Below are positions 8,554 to 17,215 of a DNA stretch of 39,538 nucleotides, piece after piece. Positions within the stretch are counted from its first letter, which is position 1. Each line of letters opens with the position of its first letter. The stretch lies in the NCBI GenBank assembly GCA_019429275.1, contig JAHYJC010000042.1, positions 1-39,538 on the forward strand. Direction: 5' to 3'. The notes below the pieces were generated by a model. It had not been told where the DNA came from, did not search any database, and was given only the letters and a program-made list of their open reading frames with translations. A program made the translations under genes and the position numbers. The stretch comes from Lentimicrobium sp. (GTDB lineage Bacteria; Bacteroidota; Bacteroidia; Bacteroidales; Lentimicrobiaceae).

Positions 8554-11500
8554 CTATTTAAGCGTCCGGATAAATTTTCCGGTTTTTATCAGGGCATCCG
8601 ACCTGAAAACATAGTAGAATGCTCCTGCCGGAAGCTTTTCACCATATTTAAGCGTATAAATCTCACCTCCGCCGGCCTCTGCTTCATAAATTCGTGAAAT
8701 CAAAGAACCTGTGGTTGAGTAAATATCAAGGGTAACCTTCGAGTTTTCTTTCAGCTGGAATTCAAAGGTTACCGGACCTGAAGACGGATTTGGGTAAACG
8801 TTGATCCACGGATCTGTTTCTGCCTCAACTTCAGCAGATTTCAGGTTGGCCATGCCGACTTTTATTTTCCCGCCATCAAGGGTTTGAGCAATGGTGTTGC
8901 CTGCTGCCCAATTACTGGTAAAATAAATGCCCGAGCCGCCGTTACCTGCCAGTTGCACACTGATCCTGTCGAATTCGCCCGAATTTACTGAGGTGCACTC
9001 CCAGGCAGTAATAACAAGGCTCAGGTTGCCGCCAAGATCTATGGCTCCATCCGGAGTTAACTGTCTTAAAATGGCCTTGGTGCTTATTACAGCTTTATTG
9101 AATGTCAATTCACCCTCTTCAATAGTCTGTGCAGTAAGTGAGTTGATGGCATTGCTTTTTATCTGATAGTTGTAACCATCAGCGCCACGATAAATCACAT
9201 TAACTTTTCCCTGAAGGTTTTTCCCACTCTTGTTCCATTTCATCACCAGGCCGAAATTCATGTGTTTTCCGGCATTGTTCATGCCAGGATATAAACCTGA
9301 TGAATTGGTCATGTTGATGTGGCCTCCACCCGTTACATATTCCCCTCCGGGCATTCCAATTGTAACTGTAACCGGTGTTTCTATCTCTCCGCAATAATAA
9401 TTACCTGCTCCTGCCCATACAATATAAGATTTTCCTCCTCCTGATTTTTCGGAATTATTGAGCGTTCCGATTATATCAGTTGTAACAAAGCCTTCCTGCA
9501 GATTGGCTGCATCAATTAAACCTACGGGTATAGCTGCAGTACCTAAAACATTTCCAAGCTCATCATTTTCCCTGAAGGTGACATCTGCATTTCTTATTTC
9601 ACCTCTTGAGAGATCATCGTCATCAACTACAAAGGCCGATAAGGCTGCCATAAAATCGCCGTTATTTGGATTTGCAGTAAAATACTGTTCTCCGTTATAG
9701 GTAACTTCAGCATCTTCGCAGATGATATTTAGTATTGCACCTGAATTGGTAATTCCAAAATTGCTGTTGACGCCATCGAGCACAGCGGTAACCAGATGTT
9801 CGCCCGGCGACATCTGACCTGTGGGTGGTATGCCGAAAGGTACGGGCTCAAGCAGTGCAACATCTAACAAAGTCGCTGTTAAATCTGATCCTGAAACAGA
9901 AAAACTTACTGTTCCCATAAACTGTGTGCCAATATATATATCAGCACCGATTGCCGCAGATTCTCCACAGGTATATCCATTTCCAATTGTAATGGTAATG
10001 TCAACCAGATCGCTGTATTGCTGTGGATTTGGTACAATGGTAATTACTGCTGTTACTGGTTTCGGACTTACCGTTAATACAGCAGCATTTGAAATATCGG
10101 TGCCACAACGGTTGGTAAACACAGCCCTGTAATGATAGGCGTCCATATCAAGTGTTATGCACGACAAGCTTAAACTACCTGATGTTTCGCCACTTATATC
10201 ATTAAAAATATTGCCTCCATCAGTACTTAGCTGCCATTGTATGGTTGGATCGGGCCGACCGCTTGCCTGAACAGTGAAAGTAACATCATCGCCCCAAAAT
10301 GCATCGGTATTCATAGGCTGCAAGGTAACTTCCGGTGCAGCAAAAACATCCATGTAGTTTGTTTTTTCTTCTGTATCCGATCCGTAGGCGTTGGTTGCTG
10401 TGAGGCTAACTGTATAACTACCGGGTGCATTAAAAATAACTTTCGGATTCTGTGAAGCTGCAGTGGTCCCATCGGTAAAAGTAACCGTTGCCGGAGTAAA
10501 TGACCAGGCCCACAAAGTGGGCTCGTATTCCGATTGGTCGGTAAAGTTCACTGTAGTTCCGGTACACGGATCGGTAACATCGGCTGCAAATTCAGCCTCA
10601 GGAGGACAACCCATAAAACAAAGAGTGATTTTCCCCGATGCTTCTTCCGCTATGAATGCCAAAGGCATGGAGGTGTTTGCGCCTGCCCACGATTTTGAGC
10701 TGGGTAAAGTTGCATCGGTAAATTCTGTTTTGTTGCCTGCGCCGGGGAAAGGTGTATGCATACTGTTTATATCTCCATAATCAGCAGGTGCAGCCGATGG
10801 TTCTGTCCCGGCATTGGCGCAGACAGGATAGAATTTTTGCGGATGCGTTTTGTTTATGCCGCCGGTTGCTACATCTTTGTGCACATGGTATATAACAAGG
10901 CCATGGCCCGGTATTTCTGTGTCAAATCCCACTTGCTGCTTATTCTCCATCAAAAAATACTCACCTGCTGTGTTGGTATTATAGCGGTAAAAATAATTGT
11001 TGTTTAGGGCAGAATTGTAGATCGTTAACTCAGCCTGACTGCTGAGGGTAGTAATCGATGACCATCCGAACAGATTAGCTTTTATATAAGGATTATAATG
11101 TGCCGGGCAATCCCTGTCGCCATTAAAGTTTCCGGTTGCCATTACATCCCATTTTCCGGTTCCTGAGTATTGCCCGCCGGTTGCATAGTCGGTATCATAA
11201 AAGTCAGGTGCTCCCATCACATGTCCGAATTCATGGCAGATATTGCCTATGCCTGATATATCGCTTCCTGAATTGTTTTTATATTCTGCCGAACAGGAGT
11301 ATGCACTAATATTTTTTCCATCCAAATTTACTGTTGGAATGGTCCAGGCATGATACCAGATACTGTTTGCCCCACCACCTTCGGCTTCATTATAACCGGC
11401 ATAAATGATGTAAATTCCATCAACCGTGCCGTCATTATCATTATCATAGTCAGCATAGTTTACATCCGGATCTGCCAGTTGAACAGCTTCTGTAACCAGT

Positions 11501-12177
11501 TCTCTTACATGAAGGTCTTTATCTTTAGGATCACTTGGATTGTTTTGCCCGTAATAAGCATGGGTGTTTGAGGCAGTGTAGGGTCCGGCCACATCTACAG
11601 TCAGATCGAATTGCCCGTATGAGTTTTCAGCATAATAATCCTTCACACTGCCATAAGTACCATAGCCGGTCTGGTTAAAAAGATTATTGAAATTTTCCTG
11701 GGTTTCGGTAAATGCCAGATCAGAGAATCCGATTAGAATACACAATAATTTGGCGCTGCCGGTGGTTGGAAATGCACTGGTCGATCGTAACGATTGTTGC
11801 AGATCAGTTATCTTTTTCAGGTTTGAAATCTGCGAACGACTATAGAACATGTTCTTTTGTAAAGTGCTCAGAAAGATAATTTCTTCCGAAGTTCTCTGTG
11901 ACATGTCGTGTGCCTTCAGGCCTGATGGAACAAGGTTGCCCGAATTGTTCAGCATTGCATATTCATAGATTCCTTCAGCATTGTAGAGCAATGTATAATT
12001 ATCAGGCGTTTTAGCCCAGCTTAAGTTTTCATCGCCATAGAGGTTTATTGTAATTGTAGTGCCATCCGGTTGATTCATCTGGATGGGATAGGGATAAGCA
12101 GTGCCTGCAAAAACATTGACGGTTAAAAGAACAGTGCTCAATAGTAGTATGAATACAATGAGATATTTTCTTTTCAT
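8554..12177 (-). CDS. Secreted M6-family metalloprotease with PKD/Ig-like domains and T9SS sorting domain
   Basis: A zinc metalloprotease exported to the surface or medium, about 1207 residues from the ATG at 12175-12177. An upstream ATG at 12231 exists, but the signal peptide (MKRKYLIVFILLLSTVLL) begins at the chosen start. The M6 (immune inhibitor A-like) domain covers about 45-530, with HEFGHVMGAPD at 315-325 supplying the HExxH zinc ligands and the downstream Asp. A PKD domain (about 525-615, PGSYTVSLTATN) and an Ig-like domain (about 615-705, DVTFTVQASGRPDPTIQW) follow. Further beta domains include a segment with GGGHI and KVNVIYRG, like those found near post-COAP domains, and a T9SS sorting domain closes the protein (WINVYPNPSSGPVTFEF). 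It probably degrades host or environmental protein. It lies in a run of three separately spaced minus-strand surface-protein genes. Confidence 0.93.
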   Translation of the reverse strand: MKRKYLIVFILLLSTVLLTVNVFAGTAYPYPIQMNQPDGTTITINLYGDENLSWAKTPDNYTLLYNAEGIYEYAMLNNSGNLVPSGLKAHDMSQRTSEEIIFLSTLQKNMFYSRSQISNLKKITDLQQSLRSTSAFPTTGSAKLLCILIGFSDLAFTETQENFNNLFNQTGYGTYGSVKDYYAENSYGQFDLTVDVAGPYTASNTHAYYGQNNPSDPKDKDLHVRELVTEAVQLADPDVNYADYDNDNDGTVDGIYIIYAGYNEAEGGGANSIWYHAWTIPTVNLDGKNISAYSCSAEYKNNSGSDISGIGNICHEFGHVMGAPDFYDTDYATGGQYSGTGKWDVMATGNFNGDRDCPAHYNPYIKANLFGWSSITTLSSQAELTIYNSALNNNYFYRYNTNTAGEYFLMENKQQVGFDTEIPGHGLVIYHVHKDVATGGINKTHPQKFYPVCANAGTEPSAAPADYGDINSMHTPFPGAGNKTEFTDATLPSSKSWAGANTSMPLAFIAEEASGKITLCFMGCPPEAEFAADVTDPCTGTTVNFTDQSEYEPTLWAWSFTPATVTFTDGTTAASQNPKVIFNAPGSYTVSLTATNAYGSDTEEKTNYMDVFAAPEVTLQPMNTDAFWGDDVTFTVQASGRPDPTIQWQLSTDGGNIFNDISGETSGSLSLSCITLDMDAYHYRAVFTNRCGTDISNAAVLTVSPKPVTAVITIVPNPQQYSDLVDITITIGNGYTCGESAAIGADIYIGTQFMGTVSFSVSGSDLTATLLDVALLEPVPFGIPPTGQMSPGEHLVTAVLDGVNSNFGITNSGAILNIICEDAEVTYNGEQYFTANPNNGDFMAALSAFVVDDDDLSRGEIRNADVTFRENDELGNVLGTAAIPVGLIDAANLQEGFVTTDIIGTLNNSEKSGGGKSYIVWAGAGNYYCGEIETPVTVTIGMPGGEYVTGGGHINMTNSSGLYPGMNNAGKHMNFGLVMKWNKSGKNLQGKVNVIYRGADGYNYQIKSNAINSLTAQTIEEGELTFNKAVISTKAILRQLTPDGAIDLGGNLSLVITAWECTSVNSGEFDRISVQLAGNGGSGIYFTSNWAAGNTIAQTLDGGKIKVGMANLKSAEVEAETDPWINVYPNPSSGPVTFEFQLKENSKVTLDIYSTTGSLISRIYEAEAGGGEIYTLKYGEKLPAGAFYYVFRSDALIKTGKFIRTLK

Positions 12178-12829
12178 TTTTTTTGACTTAATGTTAATAA
12201 GAACGGATGAATTTCTCGCTTCATTTGCCATAGCAAAACGACTTTGAAGAATATACTTCCGGAATATTCTCCAAACAAAAAGTTTCTTTTTTTTACCATA
12301 AACCTCCTTTTTTTATTTTTCCCCGGTTAATATTTTTCCTTATCCTGTATTACTGATGAAAAAGCCAATTTGATACTGTGCTGTTGCCAATTTTTCCGGC
12401 ACAATTCAATTTTGGTAATTGGTTTTGTTTCGAAGTCGCAATAAAAAATGATTGCTTCAACCAACATAAAATCTGAGGCAGGCAGAAAGAACAAAATAAT
12501 TGAAGTAAGTAGTTTATCAGAATCGATAAAGAGCCTCAGCCTTGCTGAATGCCTTGGGCAGGATGGATTAGAGTGATATTATAATTTTTGCATGCTCAAA
12601 AATTAGCCGGACAATATAGTTTCTTAAAAAGGCGCACTAATATACACAAATTGTGGCCTTAAATCAAGCATTTGTATGATTTTTTTACTTTAAGATAATG
12701 AATAAAAGCTGGAATGCTTCTTCAAACAAGGAAAACCATAATTAAAACTACCGATTGGGTGGTGGCTGAAATTATCCGGGACTGATTATAAAACTCTCCT
12801 TAATTTGTTATGTGGCGCTGAAACACCCT
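12178..12829. other. Intergenic, about 650 bp, no supported gene
   Basis: A/T-rich leader region of the M6 protease gene. Two small open frames were seen: plus 12449-12580 (about 43 codons) and minus 12327-12467 (46 codons). Neither has recognisable homology, a promoter or coding-like composition, so neither is called. No hairpin terminator or repeat stands out. Confidence 0.5.
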
Positions 12830-13663
12830 TTAAATTACCATTAGCTTTTTCGTAAGGGCATCTTTTGCGCTCTTAAGTCTGATAAAGTACTTGCCTTTTC
12901 GTAAACTCGTGCAATCAAGTTTAAATTTATAGGTTCCCGGATTCAATTCACCACTGAAAATGGTCTTTAATTCCTGCCCGTTTAATTGAACTAATGACAA
13001 GGAAATATTTAGCCTATCCTTAATTTCAGTAACAATCCATGTCACATCTTTCAGCGGTTTGGGAGAAATCTGATAGAGTATGACGCCGGAATTACCAGGT
13101 TCTGAATTTATACCATTGGAATTGGGTTTTAAAGTAAAATTATCAAGGCCTGTTTTGTCGTAATAATTCCACTGAGCATCCATCTGTATGCTTATCATGG
13201 TTACATCCGAAATTAAAGAATCCCATCCACTTGTGGTCATTCCCCAACTTTCAGCATCAAAAGGTATTGAAAATGATGTCCATTCATTGATGATAAAAAG
13301 TGGCACTACATTGTGTTCCGCAGTGAGAAGAGAAGAGGAAATTTTCACATTTCCATCTCCCTCTAACATTCTTTGACCGTTATCAAAGGTATTCTTCAAA
13401 TCAAATTCGACAAATCCCTGATTATAAAATGTCAGGTCGCCCATAAATTTATTGGGAGCCATGAAAATTCCCGCACCATCCTGATTGTCCTCGAATTCAA
13501 TAAACCCATCAGGATTGCCATTTTGCAGATGATGATACAGGGTACCGTCATTTACTGACCAATCATCAGCACTTTCATCGAAAGAACTCAGAATGAATGA
13601 CTGAGAAAGCACTGCAGAAAAGATAAAAACCAAAGACACCATTAATCCGGCTCGCTTTTTCAT
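12830..13663 (-). CDS. Secreted protein with laminin-B-like domain and C-terminal sorting domain
   Basis: 277 residues. A signal peptide (MKKRAGLMVSLVFIFSAVLSQ) is followed by a jelly-roll domain of about 160 residues. Its pattern (SFDESADDWSVNDGTLYHH, GFVEFDLKNTF, EWTSFSIPFDAESWG, ISIQMDAQW, GLDNFTL) resembles laminin B / discoidin-like carbohydrate-binding folds. A shorter, divergent T9SS-type sorting domain ends the protein (ISPKPLKDVTW, PGTYKFKLD, GKYFIRLKSAKDALTKKLMVI). The usual YPNP motif reads ISPKP, so the domain is weaker than in the neighbouring cargo proteins. It is likely a surface-bound or released adhesin or binding protein of unknown ligand. Confidence 0.8.
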   Translation of the reverse strand: MKKRAGLMVSLVFIFSAVLSQSFILSSFDESADDWSVNDGTLYHHLQNGNPDGFIEFEDNQDGAGIFMAPNKFMGDLTFYNQGFVEFDLKNTFDNGQRMLEGDGNVKISSSLLTAEHNVVPLFIINEWTSFSIPFDAESWGMTTSGWDSLISDVTMISIQMDAQWNYYDKTGLDNFTLKPNSNGINSEPGNSGVILYQISPKPLKDVTWIVTEIKDRLNISLSLVQLNGQELKTIFSGELNPGTYKFKLDCTSLRKGKYFIRLKSAKDALTKKLMVI

Positions 13664-13751
13664 ACTCCTGAAAATTTAAAGGTGATTAATAGGCGCTTCA
13701 TAACTGAAATAAAAAGACCAAAAAAATTACTATAAAAAAAGACCAAAAAAA

Positions 13752-13868
13752 GCAGTCCCCCGATTGAGACAGAAGGCGTGCTTTGACCCTGTGAATCCGA
13801 GCCAGATCAACAGGATACTTGCATTGTCGGATATATCAAAGGATATTGAGCAACACATGATGATGTAA
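13752..13868 (+). other. Possible fragment of a recombinase-type HTH protein in an otherwise empty spacer
   Basis: Between the two minus-strand genes (13664-13964) a 38-codon plus-strand frame reads FDPVNPSQINRILALSDISK and ends in TAA at 13866-13868. The pattern (SQINRILALS, then KDIEQ) recalls the small HTH found after serine recombinase catalytic domains (RARVTQIMNLLKL-PEEIQ). There is no start codon of its own and no catalytic domain nearby, so at best it is a relic. Chance similarity cannot be excluded. Confidence 0.2.
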
Positions 13869-13880
13869 TAACAACACCAA

Positions 13881-13925
13881 AACAGGCCGCCCGGCAATAT
13901 CCCAGACAGCCTGTTTCCTCTAATT
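13881..13925 (-). terminator. Hairpin terminator downstream of the FISUMP lipoprotein gene
   Basis: The arms AACAGGC (13881-13887) and GCCTGTT (13919-13925) are complementary, with a GC-rich loop. It lies 40 bp past the minus-strand stop at 13965. Confidence 0.55.
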
Positions 13926-13964
13926 CAAAATTACTTTACTTTTCTTTTTTAATTCATCAGAAGT

Positions 13965-15065
13965 TTAGTCTTTCACGCACCTGACGCTCAAAGCGTTATT
14001 TTTGGCAACACCATAAGTGAAAAAAACTCCGTTATAAAAATATGCCAATTGCCTGCTCATGCCTAATGATTCGCTGTATTGAGTGGCTGTCCAGAAAAGG
14101 GCCCACTGGTTCAGGTACCAGTACCAGGCTCCATCGAGATTTCCGGCGGGCAATGCATTAAAGCCACTGGCGTTGTTGCTGGCCTGATCATTACCCACAT
14201 AACCGGGATACGGACTTTCCTGCCAACCCGTTTGTGAGGCAAGTGCCTTGCCAACATCGTCACCGTCGCCTTCATATCCGTAACCATTGTCTGTGAGATA
14301 ATCTATCAGCGTCGTCCATTCCCCATTGGTAGCCACATGCCATCCGGCAGGACAAGCTGCCTGGGCTGCCCACCAGGTATACAGCCGGCCATAAACAGCC
14401 ACATTACTTTCATCATTGCCATAAGCATAGCTTCCATATTCGGTTTGATATGCCAGGTTTTCAGCCATCCAGGTTTGGTTACCAATGGTTACAATTTTAT
14501 AAACTTTGCCGTCGCGTTCATCGGTAAATGTAGGTGTATTGGCACCTTCAACAATCGTAATTGTAAAACACTCGTACAGGTTTCCCAAAAAGGCAATGCA
14601 ATCCTGGCATCCTGATTTTTTTATCGATTTCATATTAAGCTTGGCCCGGTAGACATACGTTCCGGGATTTTCAAGGTTTAGGGTAACTGATTCTCCTGCA
14701 CAGGTTATAAATACATCTTCGCCTACACTCTCCCATTGCAGATTTTCGGTTTCGCATGATAATCCGGTGTAAACTTTGTTATAAACCTCCAAAACGGCAT
14801 CGTATTCAAGCACATAGCCTATTTCAAGCATAATTTTACCGCACGATGACGAATAGGTAATGGTGAAATCTTCACCGGCAAGAACATCCGTCTGAGGATA
14901 AGTGATCATAATTTCAGTCGCAACCACACTTTTCAGTGCAATTTCTTCTGATTCAAACAAGACCTCCTTCTGACAGGATTGTAACAACAACAATGTTAAA
15001 ATTGCTGCTAAAACAAAAGGAATTATCACTCTGATAAAACCTTTCCAGATGGTTTTTGCATTCAT
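13965..15065 (-). CDS. FISUMP-domain lipoprotein
   Basis: About 366 residues from the ATG at 15063-15065. An upstream ATG at 15146 would place 27 extra residues before the signal sequence. The N-terminus has a long hydrophobic stretch ending LLLLQSC, a lipobox with Cys at 31. An Ig-like/beta segment comes next. The last 180 residues are a Fibrobacter succinogenes major paralogous (FISUMP) domain: VYKIVTIGNQTWMAENLAY, GRLYTWWAA, CPAGWHVATNGEWTTLIDYL, GFNALPAGN and ALSVRCVKD. Such domains are C-type-lectin-like and common in surface lipoproteins of Bacteroidota; the ligand is unknown. A TAAATTTG box (minus strand, 15093-15100) sits 28 bp upstream of this start and supports it. Confidence 0.9.
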   Translation of the reverse strand: MNAKTIWKGFIRVIIPFVLAAILTLLLLQSCQKEVLFESEEIALKSVVATEIMITYPQTDVLAGEDFTITYSSSCGKIMLEIGYVLEYDAVLEVYNKVYTGLSCETENLQWESVGEDVFITCAGESVTLNLENPGTYVYRAKLNMKSIKKSGCQDCIAFLGNLYECFTITIVEGANTPTFTDERDGKVYKIVTIGNQTWMAENLAYQTEYGSYAYGNDESNVAVYGRLYTWWAAQAACPAGWHVATNGEWTTLIDYLTDNGYGYEGDGDDVGKALASQTGWQESPYPGYVGNDQASNNASGFNALPAGNLDGAWYWYLNQWALFWTATQYSESLGMSRQLAYFYNGVFFTYGVAKNNALSVRCVKD

Positions 15066-15188
15066 GATTTCTGGTTTTTGTTGGTTGAAGGGCAAATTTA
15101 GGGTAGCAATAAAGAAAAGTAAAGGAAATGGAAGGAAGGTATGCATCGATTTTATAAAAATGATGCAAGAATGAAAATGGGCGCTTGA

Positions 15189-16395
15189 TTACTTTTGCAG
15201 ATCCGATGTAAAGCCGGCCGGAGAATTTCCTTCAAACTTTTTAAATGCGTTTCTGAAAGCATTCCGGTTTGAAAATCCCGAGCTCAGCCCAATGGCTTCT
15301 AACGTCAGTTTGGAGGTTTTGCCTTCTTTAATAAGGTTTTTGGCATGCTGAACACGCCACCGGTTCCGATAATCGATAAAGTGTTCTTTTTTCACTTCCC
15401 TGAAAAAATAAGCCAGGTGGTGAACCGGAATCTGAATCATGGCCGAAAGATAAGCGAGGCTGAAATCAGGCTGCAGGTAAGGACGACTTTTCTCCATACA
15501 GGCACTTATCTTTTGCTCCAGGGAGTTCAGGTAATCAGTTTCAAATGTGTTTTTGTCGTCCAAAGGTTTATCCGTAATGCGTTTGCTGTCGTTCGGTTCC
15601 TGTTGCTGGTTGATGCTTTCCTCCGGAAAACGAGGCATGCCGTATAAAACAGAAGGGAAAAAGAACGGAGTAACCAGCAAGCCGGCCAGCCCGATGATTG
15701 AAAGCAAGCGCAAGAAATTAAATGTGAAAAACAATTCAGAAAAGCGCAGTTCGAAGCTTCTGATTACAAGAAATATCTGACAGACCACCAATATCAAAGT
15801 GAAACTCAGCACGAAAATAAGCCACTTTTTCATGAAGTGCTGTTTTGTAAAAACAGCAGATGACTTTTTGTATTTGATAAAATTCCAGAATAGTACAATC
15901 GACCAGATGGTATAACCCAAAATCAGAACCAGGCGAAATACGTATATAACGACTGCCGGCAAGATATGGCTTAGAAGGGTAGGCTTGTAAATCATCATGT
16001 ATTCCTGGTTCATCACTTCCAATCCGGCAACCTCAACCTTCTCGGCCCAGGATACAAACATATTGGGTACTGCCGAAATAAAATATACCGCCATTGGCAG
16101 GAAATGCCACAGATCGTGCCTTGTTAGTTTAGAACGGTCGGTAAGTACACTTCTCACATACCAGAATAACATTGGACCAATCAGGTAAACCGGAGATACA
16201 GCGATAGATAAATTGAACAGAAGAAGGCTTATGAGCGTAACTGATTTGGAATAAATTAATATGTACTGATAAAAGCCATACAGGCTTATAAAAAAAAAAC
16301 AGGCTCAGATAGATTGAAGAAGCAAACTTTTTTGCATTATAAAGCAGAAGAATGACAGACAGAAAAATTCCCAGAATTGATAAAAAAGGTAACAT
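15189..16395 (-). pseudogene. Membrane-anchored AraC-family regulator, frame broken in a T10 run
   Basis: The intact ancestor is a 401-residue protein: about seven hydrophobic segments (MLPFLSILGIFLSVILLLYN onward), a linker, and a C-terminal AraC DNA-binding domain with two HTH motifs (LEAIGLSSGFSNRNAFRNAF, FEGNSPAGF). The N-terminal frame starts at the ATG 16393-16395 and reads to a run of ten T (plus strand A10, 16290-16299). The downstream frame resumes as ISLYGFYQYILIYSK and is open to 15189. Nine T would restore a single frame. As read, an inner ATG at 16172 would give a 327-residue product lacking the first membrane segments. A well-formed promoter lies 20 bp before 16395, which supports the long form. 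It may be a true pseudogene, a phase-variable or slippage-corrected gene, or a sequencing error in the homopolymer. Such regulators usually sense extracellular or envelope signals. Confidence 0.85.
16290..16299 (-). repeat. A10/T10 homopolymer inside the AraC regulator gene
   Basis: Ten consecutive A on the plus strand, read as ten T in the gene. It sits exactly where the two halves of the protein change frame. Runs of nine or more are prone to replication and transcription slippage. Confidence 0.9.
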
Positions 16396-16414
16396 TCCAT
16401 CAGATTTTATAAAA

Positions 16415-16445
16415 CAAATATACAATAAAAGCCTAGCCGACACAA
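16415..16445 (-). promoter_or_regulatory. Bacteroidota-type promoter for the AraC regulator
   Basis: On the minus strand TTG (16443-16445), a 20-nt spacer and TATATTTG (16415-16422) fit the TTG/TAnnTTTG consensus. It lies 20 bp before the ATG at 16395. Confidence 0.6.
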
Positions 16446-16639
16446 GAGTAACCGGGGGTTGCATCGCTTTATCTTAATCCATCCCGCATCAGCGGAATTA
16501 ATTTTTTTTGAACTCCGGCAGAAACAATAGGATGTGAAAAACAGTAGTCGGCTTATAAAATCTAACTTCACACACGCGTACAATGATTTGTTTGCCAATT
16601 CAAAGAAAGCAGCTAACTATTAGCAAACAGCTTGATTTT

Positions 16640-16745
16640 GCCCCTCTTTGCCTGATCACGGATCACTTTACTCCCGGGACGACCCTCTGATTAATCCCGA
16701 AGTTTCGTCCCGCACCTACGGGATAACCAACTGAGCCATGGGGAG
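16640..16745 (-). pseudogene. tRNA-Asn-derived pseudo-tRNA (copy A)
   Basis: The minus strand begins CTCCCCATGGCTCAGTTGG (acceptor 5' strand plus D-arm). It keeps the anticodon-arm and variable segment TTAATCAGAGGGTCG of the nearby tRNA-Asn and ends near GAGGGGCA. Where the D-stem 3' half and anticodon should be there is a hairpin (TCCCGTA, GG, TGCGGGA) plus CGAAACTTCG. The T-arm is replaced by a TCCCGGGA-containing stretch. The anticodon is gone, so it cannot act as a tRNA. Its first 30 nt overlap the end of the GIY-YIG gene. Confidence 0.7.
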
Positions 16746-17003
16746 ATCAACCTTTTCATTTGCGCAGATTCTGTCAATAAAGGTACGGGATTTCTGGTTT
16801 TTGATAAATTTCTCAACATTCATTGCAACTTTTCTTTCTTCGGAAACTTCAAAGAGAGCAATCAATTTCCATGGGCGATGTTTTGAAGTATAGGTAGGAT
16901 GATCTGATGAATTGTGCTCTTCAATCCTGCGGGCAAAATCATCTGTATGGCCCACATAGTAGTGGCCATCGGCAATGGATTCGAGAATGTAGATGAAAAA
17001 CAT
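16716..17003 (-). CDS. GIY-YIG nuclease-like protein, copy A
   Basis: A 95-residue single-domain GIY-YIG protein of the small UPF0213/YhbQ-like kind. The fold signature is IYI (4-6) and YYVGHT (15-20), with Arg at 25/26 and the metal-binding Glu in NVEKFIKNQ (E64). It would be expected to nick or cut DNA, but the cellular role of such stand-alone proteins is not settled. The last residues (LPMAQLVIP) come from the acceptor and D-arm of the overlapping pseudo-tRNA, so the native tail has been replaced by tRNA-derived sequence. The DNA is identical to copy B at 19422-19709 across the whole gene. Upstream are a hairpin and 14-16 nt of tRNA-Asn 3' end. Because of the identity, a recent duplication or gene conversion is likely. 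Confidence 0.9.
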   Translation of the reverse strand: MFFIYILESIADGHYYVGHTDDFARRIEEHNSSDHPTYTSKHRPWKLIALFEVSEERKVAMNVEKFIKNQKSRTFIDRICANEKVDLPMAQLVIP

Positions 17004-17014
17004 GATGATATAAA

Positions 17015-17037
17015 AAAAGCCGGTTTGACCGGCTTTT
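17015..17037. terminator. Hairpin between tRNA-Asn 3' remnant and GIY-YIG copy A
   Basis: AAAAGCCGG and CCGGCTTTT pair across a 5-nt loop. The same hairpin with one loop change follows the intact tRNA-Asn near copy B. It is probably the original tRNA-Asn terminator carried along. Confidence 0.75.
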
Positions 17038-17040
17038 ATT

Positions 17041-17079
17041 GCTCCCCCTGCTACTCAAAGTTGCAACATGATGACTTCC
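17041..17079. repeat. Left direct repeat of the Fic cassette (tRNA-Asn 3' end derived)
   Basis: Starts GCTCCCCCTGCTA, which is the complement of the tRNA-Asn 3' end (TAGCAGGGGGAGC), and goes on CTCAAAGTTGCAAC, GATGACT. It matches 18479-18518 at roughly four positions in five, in the same orientation. Confidence 0.65.
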
Positions 17080-17130
17080 TTTCCGGGAGTGGAAAGTTTT
17101 CAAACCGGATATGATAATTTAAGAATCAAC

Positions 17131-17156
17131 TGCAAATATAAATTTTTATATTTGCA
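17131..17156. promoter_or_regulatory. Operator 1 upstream of fic: perfect palindrome
   Basis: The arms TGCAAATATAAA and TTTATATTTGCA form a perfect 12-bp inverted repeat around TT. The right arm contains TATATTTG, a match to the TAnnTTTG promoter box. A second near-identical copy begins exactly 40 bp downstream. Confidence 0.75.
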
Positions 17157-17170
17157 TTTAATGATTTAAC

Positions 17171-17196
17171 TGCGAATATAAATTCTTATATTTGCA
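17171..17196. promoter_or_regulatory. Operator 2 and likely -7 box upstream of fic
   Basis: The arms TGCGAATATAAA and CTTATATTTGCA are nearly complementary. TATATTTG (17187-17194) within it lies 22 bp before the ATG at 17216, so a protein bound here would cover the promoter. The tandem arrangement suggests co-operative repression, possibly by the Fic protein's own C-terminal winged helix (inference). Confidence 0.7.
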
Positions 17197-17215
17197 AAAG
17201 GATAAATTGTCAGCC

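Noticed and set aside
12178-12231. Upstream ATG for the M6 protease
   Set aside because: It would place 18 polar residues before a classical signal peptide; the ATG at 12177 fits better.
12327-12467. 46-residue minus-strand frame in the large spacer
   Set aside because: No homology, promoter or neighbour link; could be chance in A/T-rich DNA.
16407-16598. 63-residue minus-strand frame upstream of the AraC regulator
   Set aside because: It overlaps the promoter and has Cys/Phe-rich, non-coding-like composition.
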